Source of the DNA: an uncultured Alphaproteobacteria bacterium
GTDB taxonomy: Bacteria > Pseudomonadota > Alphaproteobacteria > HIMB59 > GCA-002718135
Direction of reading: 5' to 3'
Length of the DNA: 64,000 bases
Assembly: GCA_902615625.1 (NCBI GenBank)
Contig: CACMPM010000005.1
Location: forward strand, 1 to 64,000
Both the position numbers and the translations under genes were made by a program. The stretch's first letter is position 1; each line of letters starts with the position of its first letter. Positions 59,253-64,000 of this stretch are shown piece by piece. Below the pieces are notes generated by a model, which had not been told where the DNA came from, did no database searches, and worked only from the letters and a program-made list of their open reading frames with translations.

Positions 59253-60251
59253 TTAGATTAGACTCTTTATTTTTTCTATGAGCTCGGTATTGATATGTCT
59301 TGTACCTTTATCTTCTCTATTAGTATGTCTTCTTTGACCAGGTAACCGGACGCCGTCTAAGGATGTCATTTGTTCAAAAAATTTTTCAGCATGTTCATTC
59401 CAATTTTTTCCTGCAATAAGCTCAGGAGATAAAGCCATAATAAACTCACCTCCTCGTGCTGGACCTCCATCGTTATTGTCCTCTTGTTTTGCCTCAAAAC
59501 TAAACAAATCTCCAACTAGACCGGCAGCCAGTAATTCAATCATCATAGCTATAGCAGAACCCTTATAATCACCAAAAGTCAAAAGCACTCCTCCATTTGC
59601 TATTTGATTTGGATCATCAGTTTTTTCACCATCTTTATTTAAGCCAGTTCCAAAGGGTACTTTATGACCATCACGCGCTGCAACTTGTACTTCGCCCATT
59701 GCCATCGTTGAAGTTGCCATATCATAAACAACGGGGGTATTATTTTTTCTAGGCCAAGCAAATGATATTGGATTAGTTCCAAATAATGGTTTTTTTGCAC
59801 CAGCTGGAGCTACACATGGTTTGTATGCTGTGCAAGCAATACCAATTAAATTATTTTCTGCTAATTCTTCTGTCTCATGCCATAACGCAGCAAAGTGATG
59901 GGTATTAGTTATTGTTAAAACCCCTACGCCATGCTTACTTGTTGTTTTTATTAATTCTGGTAATCCAACTTTAATTGAAACTGGAGCGAAACCAAAATCA
60001 CCCTCTACACGAATTGCATTTTGGGTAAGATAGTTGTTCGATGGTCGAGAAGTTCCATTTACTTTCTTACTTTTGAGAGATGCTACATAACCAGGAATAC
60101 GAAATAATCCGTGAGATACACTTCCATCTCTTTCAGCATGTGTGACCGTAGTAGCTACAGAATCAGAATTGTAATGGTCACATCCATGTTTTGATAAGGC
60201 TTTATAAGCTAAATTATATATGTTTTCTAATTCGAGGGACGTTGTATTCAT
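59253..60251 (-). CDS. Ldh family (malate/L-lactate-type) oxidoreductase
   Basis: 'HAERDGSVSHGLFRIPGYV', 'GTNPISFAWPR', 'VVYDMATSTMAMGEV', 'GDYKGSAIAMMIELLAAGLVG'. Confidence 0.92.
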   Translation of the reverse strand: MNTTSLELENIYNLAYKALSKHGCDHYNSDSVATTVTHAERDGSVSHGLFRIPGYVASLKSKKVNGTSRPSNNYLTQNAIRVEGDFGFAPVSIKVGLPELIKTTSKHGVGVLTITNTHHFAALWHETEELAENNLIGIACTAYKPCVAPAGAKKPLFGTNPISFAWPRKNNTPVVYDMATSTMAMGEVQVAARDGHKVPFGTGLNKDGEKTDDPNQIANGGVLLTFGDYKGSAIAMMIELLAAGLVGDLFSFEAKQEDNNDGGPARGGEFIMALSPELIAGKNWNEHAEKFFEQMTSLDGVRLPGQRRHTNREDKGTRHINTELIEKIKSLI

Positions 60252-60284
60252 TTACTTTTATCAAATAATTAATATTATTGAGCA

Positions 60285-61652
60285 ATGGATAGAGGATTAT
60301 TAGACAATTTGAAAGAGATTTTGCAAGAAAGAATATCATTTTCAGAAAGTGTAAGAAATAATCATGCTAAAGGAGAAGATGCTTATGATCCTGTGTTACC
60401 AAGAGCTGTTTTGTTCCCAAAAAATAATGATGAGCTTTCTAAAATATTAAAAATTTGTAATGAATTTAAAGTACCTGTAACTGCTTATGGTACTGGCACA
60501 TCTTTAGAAGGGCATGTTGTTGGAAATAATGAAGGTTTTACAATTTCAATGGAAAATTTTAACAACATTATTTCTATTAATGAGGCAGATTTTGATTGTC
60601 GTGTACAAGCAAATGTTTCTCGTGAACAGCTTAATGAGACATTAAAAGACAAAGGTGTTTTTTTTCCAATTGATCCAGGTGCAAATGCTGCATTAGGCGG
60701 TATGGCAGCTTGCTCAGCTTCGGGGACTATGGCAGTAAGATATGGAACAATGAAAACAGCTGTACTAGGCCTTACAGTTGTTCTTGCAAATGGTGATATA
60801 ATTAAAACAGGCACGCGAGCAAAAAAAACTTCTGCGGGTTACAATCTTACTAACCTATTTGTTGGTTCAGAGGGCACACTTGGCATTATAACAGAAGTGC
60901 ACTTAAGACTATCTCCAATTCCTGAGAGCATAATGAGTGCTGTCTGTCAATTTCCAGATCTTGACTCTGCAGTTGTAACGGCTCAAGAAATAATTCAATA
61001 TGGAGTTCCAATTGCAAGAGTTGAACTATTAAATAAAGACCAAATGGATATAAGTATTAAATATTCAAAATTAGAAAATTTAGAAAGTTTACCAACACTT
61101 TTTTATGAATTTCATGGTAGTGAAATTTCAAATAAAGAATCAATAGACGTTGTTGAAGAGATATCTAAAAATAACAATGGTAGTGAATTTAAATGGGCAT
61201 CTAACACAGAAGAAAGAAACAAGATATGGAAAGCAAGACATAATGTTTATTATTCAGTTAAAGCACAAGGAGATGATGTGAGAGTTTATGCTACAGATGT
61301 TTGTGTTCCTATTTCAAACATTGTTGAATGTATTATGTTTGCAGAAAATGAACTTCAGGGTACAGGATTGAAAGCTCCAATGGTTGGTCATGTAGGAGAT
61401 GGAAATTTTCATGTAACTATTGTCTATGATCCAAATAAAGAGAATGAATATAAATACATAAGAGAATTTAGTAATAAATTAATTGATAAAGCACTAGAAA
61501 TGGATGGAACTATTACTGGTGAGCACGGTATCGGCCTTCAAAAAAAAGAGTATCTACTGAAACAGCATCCAGATAATGTTCCTTTGATGAAATTGATTAA
61601 AAAAAGTTTTGATCCAAATAATATTATGAACCCTGGCAAAATTTTTGATTAG
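60285..61652 (+). CDS. FAD-binding oxidoreductase (GlcD / D-lactate dehydrogenase family)
   Basis: 'VPVTAYGTGTSLEGHVVG', 'IDPGANAALGGMAACSASGTMAVRYGTMK', 'VGHVGDGNFHV', 'GEHGIG', 'FDPNNIMNPGKIF'. Confidence 0.94.
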   Translation: MDRGLLDNLKEILQERISFSESVRNNHAKGEDAYDPVLPRAVLFPKNNDELSKILKICNEFKVPVTAYGTGTSLEGHVVGNNEGFTISMENFNNIISINEADFDCRVQANVSREQLNETLKDKGVFFPIDPGANAALGGMAACSASGTMAVRYGTMKTAVLGLTVVLANGDIIKTGTRAKKTSAGYNLTNLFVGSEGTLGIITEVHLRLSPIPESIMSAVCQFPDLDSAVVTAQEIIQYGVPIARVELLNKDQMDISIKYSKLENLESLPTLFYEFHGSEISNKESIDVVEEISKNNNGSEFKWASNTEERNKIWKARHNVYYSVKAQGDDVRVYATDVCVPISNIVECIMFAENELQGTGLKAPMVGHVGDGNFHVTIVYDPNKENEYKYIREFSNKLIDKALEMDGTITGEHGIGLQKKEYLLKQHPDNVPLMKLIKKSFDPNNIMNPGKIFD

Positions 61653-61655
61653 AAA

Positions 61656-62711
61656 TTATACTTGCTCGACTTTTTCACTTTTAATTGATCTATAGACCGC
61701 ATCTAATACTTTGACTGTTTTCATACCAATATCGGAGTTTGCATGATTAATAAAATTTTTATTTAAGCAAATATCAACAAACGTATTTATAGGAGACTCT
61801 GTACTATAAGCCATAGTTCCTTGACCTTCTTTAATCTGATCCTGAATATCATTACCATCATTCAATCTAATTAATAATCTTTCTCTTTTTATTTCCATAT
61901 CTAAATAAAGTGTTCCTTTAGTTCCGTGAACATTTATATAAAAAGTGCCTCCAAAATCTTTTGGAACATATGCACATCCAGAAAATGATCCGGTTGCACC
62001 ATTCGAAAATTTTATAGAAATTGCATCTGTATAATCAACATTTGTTGGGGAAGGAACTGAAAAACAAAAAGCTTTTTCAGCTGTTAATTGAGTTATCTTA
62101 AAAACTCCTCCAAACATATGTGATAATTGACCCCATCCATAACCTCCCCCTTTACTAGGATCAGACCAAGTTGATGCTAAAGGTTGGAAAGTGTGGTCAT
62201 TAGACTCACTTAAAGGTATTCCCTGAAATAAATCTACTAAAGAGGATGAAAAAGCAGCATCTATATGTTTTATTTCACCAATGACTCCATCCTGTATATA
62301 TTTTTCAGCCTTTGGCATAAAGTGTGTAAAATTAAATCCATTTGGAACTAAAATTTCCTTCTTTACTTCTTTTGCTAAATTGTAAAGTTTTTCTGCATCT
62401 GAGGAATTTGTTGTCATTGGTTTTTCAATTAAAACGTGACACCCCTTTTCAAGAGAAGCTTTTGCATTTTCGTAATGTGCAAAATGAGGTGATGCAATTA
62501 CAACACCATCTAAAGGGCTAAGACTTAACATTTCATGAAAATCTGTTGAAGCATGTTGAAAATTGAATTTGTTTTTTACAAAATTCAATTGATCTTCTTC
62601 TAATTTACAAACACTTACAAGCTCAACATCTTCTCTTTTTTTTAAATTTGGAATATGATATTCAGTTGCCCACCAGCCTGCACCGATAACTCCTATTCTA
62701 GCTTTATTCAT
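61656..62711 (-). CDS. Gfo/Idh/MocA family oxidoreductase
   Basis: 'RIGVIGAGWWATEYHIPNLKKREDVELVSV', 'ALEKGCHVLIEKPMTTNSSDAEKLYNLA'-type motif. Confidence 0.92.
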   Translation of the reverse strand: MNKARIGVIGAGWWATEYHIPNLKKREDVELVSVCKLEEDQLNFVKNKFNFQHASTDFHEMLSLSPLDGVVIASPHFAHYENAKASLEKGCHVLIEKPMTTNSSDAEKLYNLAKEVKKEILVPNGFNFTHFMPKAEKYIQDGVIGEIKHIDAAFSSSLVDLFQGIPLSESNDHTFQPLASTWSDPSKGGGYGWGQLSHMFGGVFKITQLTAEKAFCFSVPSPTNVDYTDAISIKFSNGATGSFSGCAYVPKDFGGTFYINVHGTKGTLYLDMEIKRERLLIRLNDGNDIQDQIKEGQGTMAYSTESPINTFVDICLNKNFINHANSDIGMKTVKVLDAVYRSIKSEKVEQV

Positions 62712-62712
62712 T

Positions 62713-63027
62713 TTAATCTAAATGCATTTGAATAGGTAATAAATATGGAAAATTAGTTTTTGGATCGACTTCTGCTTTTAAAATATCAGACATATACTCG
62801 CCCCACTTTTTATTAACTTCACTTTTTACAATATGATCAATTGATTTTTTCAAGTCATCAGTCTCAAAGTAACCAAACAAAGTTAATCCATGACGAAAAA
62901 TATTATAATTTCTTAGTCCTGCATCACTGAGCATTTGAACCATCTCTGGCCAAATTTCATCATGTCTTTTTTTATACTCATCTTCATAACCAGGTCTTAC
63001 TTCTAAAACCCATGCATAATTACTCAT
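62713..63027 (-). CDS. L-rhamnose mutarotase family protein
   Basis: 'AWVLEVRPGYEDEYKKRHDEIWPEMVQMLSDAGLRNYNIFRHGLTLFGYFE'. Confidence 0.92.
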   Translation of the reverse strand: MSNYAWVLEVRPGYEDEYKKRHDEIWPEMVQMLSDAGLRNYNIFRHGLTLFGYFETDDLKKSIDHIVKSEVNKKWGEYMSDILKAEVDPKTNFPYLLPIQMHLD

Positions 63028-63041
63028 ATTATTTTTCCTTT

Positions 63042-63782
63042 CTAGTAAGTTGCTCTTCCTCCACTAAGATCAAATACTGCTCCAGTTGTATAAGAATTCT
63101 CCTCAGAAACCAACCATGAAACCATAGAGGCTAGTTCATCAACTTTGATAAATCTTCCACGTGGTATTTTTGATAACATATAATCAATATGTTCCTGGCT
63201 GATTTGATCAAATATTCTTGTTTTTGCTGCAGCTGGTGTAACACAATTTACGGCTATATTTTTATCTGCTAATTCCTTACCTAATGATTTTGTAAGAGCA
63301 ATCACTCCTGCTTTAGCAGCACTGTATGGCATGGCATTTGGATTGCCTTCTTTACCAGCAATAGAAGCAATATTCACTATTCGTCCATAATTGGATTTAA
63401 TCATGTGAGGTACTATAGATTTGCAACAATAAAACAAACCCGTTAAATCAATATCAATAACATTCTGCCATTGATCAATTGGATACTCCCAAGTTTTAAA
63501 ACTTGGTCCAGCAATTCCTGCATTATTAATAAGAATATCAATTTTATTATTTTTATCTAAATTGGAAATGGTTGCTTTTTGAACACTATCATAAGATGTA
63601 ATATCAACAAGTTCATAGTTTACATTTTCAGGCAATGTTAAACTTTTTAAAAGTTCTTCATCTTTATCCCAGATAACAACTTTTGCTCCAGATTTAGAAA
63701 ATCTCTCAACCATTGAATAACCAAAACCTTGCGCCCCTCCGGTTATAATGGCAACTTTATCTTTTAAATCTATTTGATTCAT
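63042..63782 (-). CDS. SDR family oxidoreductase (sugar dehydrogenase/3-oxoacyl-ACP reductase-like)
   Basis: 'VAIITGGAQGFGYSMVERFSKSGAKVVIWD', 'NNAGIAGPSFKTWEY', 'YSAAKAGVIALTKSLGKEL'. Confidence 0.92.
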   Translation of the reverse strand: MNQIDLKDKVAIITGGAQGFGYSMVERFSKSGAKVVIWDKDEELLKSLTLPENVNYELVDITSYDSVQKATISNLDKNNKIDILINNAGIAGPSFKTWEYPIDQWQNVIDIDLTGLFYCCKSIVPHMIKSNYGRIVNIASIAGKEGNPNAMPYSAAKAGVIALTKSLGKELADKNIAVNCVTPAAAKTRIFDQISQEHIDYMLSKIPRGRFIKVDELASMVSWLVSEENSYTTGAVFDLSGGRATY

Positions 63783-63792
63783 TGTTATCTCC

Positions 63793-64000
63793 TTACTTTT
63801 GTGATTTGGAATAAATGTAATTAGTTAAAATAATTGCAATTATTAACATAGCACCAAGTATGGTTAATTGTGATTCGATTTTTATTCTTGCAACATTTAG
63901 ACCTGCTCTTAAAATTACAACAATCCAAAAGGCAACAAAAGTGCCAAAAATATTTCCTCTGCCACCAAAAATATATGTGCCACCTAGCATAACCATAAGG
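63793..64000 (-). CDS. Sugar ABC transporter permease (RbsC-like), partial C-terminus; truncated at window edge
   Basis: 'MLGGTYIFGGRGNIFGTFVAFWIVVILRAGLNV...LTILGAMLIIAIILTNYI' typical of ribose-type permease C-termini. Confidence 0.82.
   Translation of the reverse strand, partial: LMVMLGGTYIFGGRGNIFGTFVAFWIVVILRAGLNVARIKIESQLTILGAMLIIAIILTNYIYSKSQK

Overview
The window is a dense, AT-rich (low-GC) bacterial chromosome segment, most likely from a streamlined marine alphaproteobacterium. Pointers are a CcrM-type GANTC methylase, the ligase-associated repair cluster, an ispH-thrB-rnhA block and a split F0 atp operon; this is inferred, with no search run. Main blocks, left to right: AI-2E transporter/MscS/GPx; groESL with a textbook CIRCE operator; S49 peptidase and GT61 glycosyltransferase; tRNA-Arg(ACG); a small gene broken by an in-frame TAG; an SH3 protein; a decayed tRNA-Gln copy, an FkbM methyltransferase and an intact tRNA-Gln(UUG); a cluster of a Cys-rich secreted protein, CRTAC1/ASPIC, DUF4396 and TPR genes; the ligase-associated DNA repair cluster (PdeM, DEXH helicase, exonuclease, ATP-dependent ligase); ispE/UDG/lytic transglycosylase/moaB/rnhB/ccrM; a beta-propeller-like autotransporter; a near-complete purine locus (CBS-less IMPDH, purE,K,C,D,F,N,M,L,Q); mutY/dciA/dsbA-like/short smc; atpI-B-E-F'-F; ispH/thrB/rnhA; and a polyol/deoxysugar catabolism region running off the right edge. 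Most of it is ordinary housekeeping. The items most worth a second look are (i) the tRNA-Gln pseudogene and duplicated flank bracketing the FkbM gene, (ii) the back-to-back start codons within a single CATATG in the repair cluster, (iii) the Cys-rich/CRTAC1/DUF4396/TPR cluster, (iv) a candidate sRNA with a CCUCCC motif and strong terminator upstream of ccrM, and (v) reduced or unusual forms of IMPDH, SMC and PurL. I did not find a clear CRISPR, phage, transposon or defence system.
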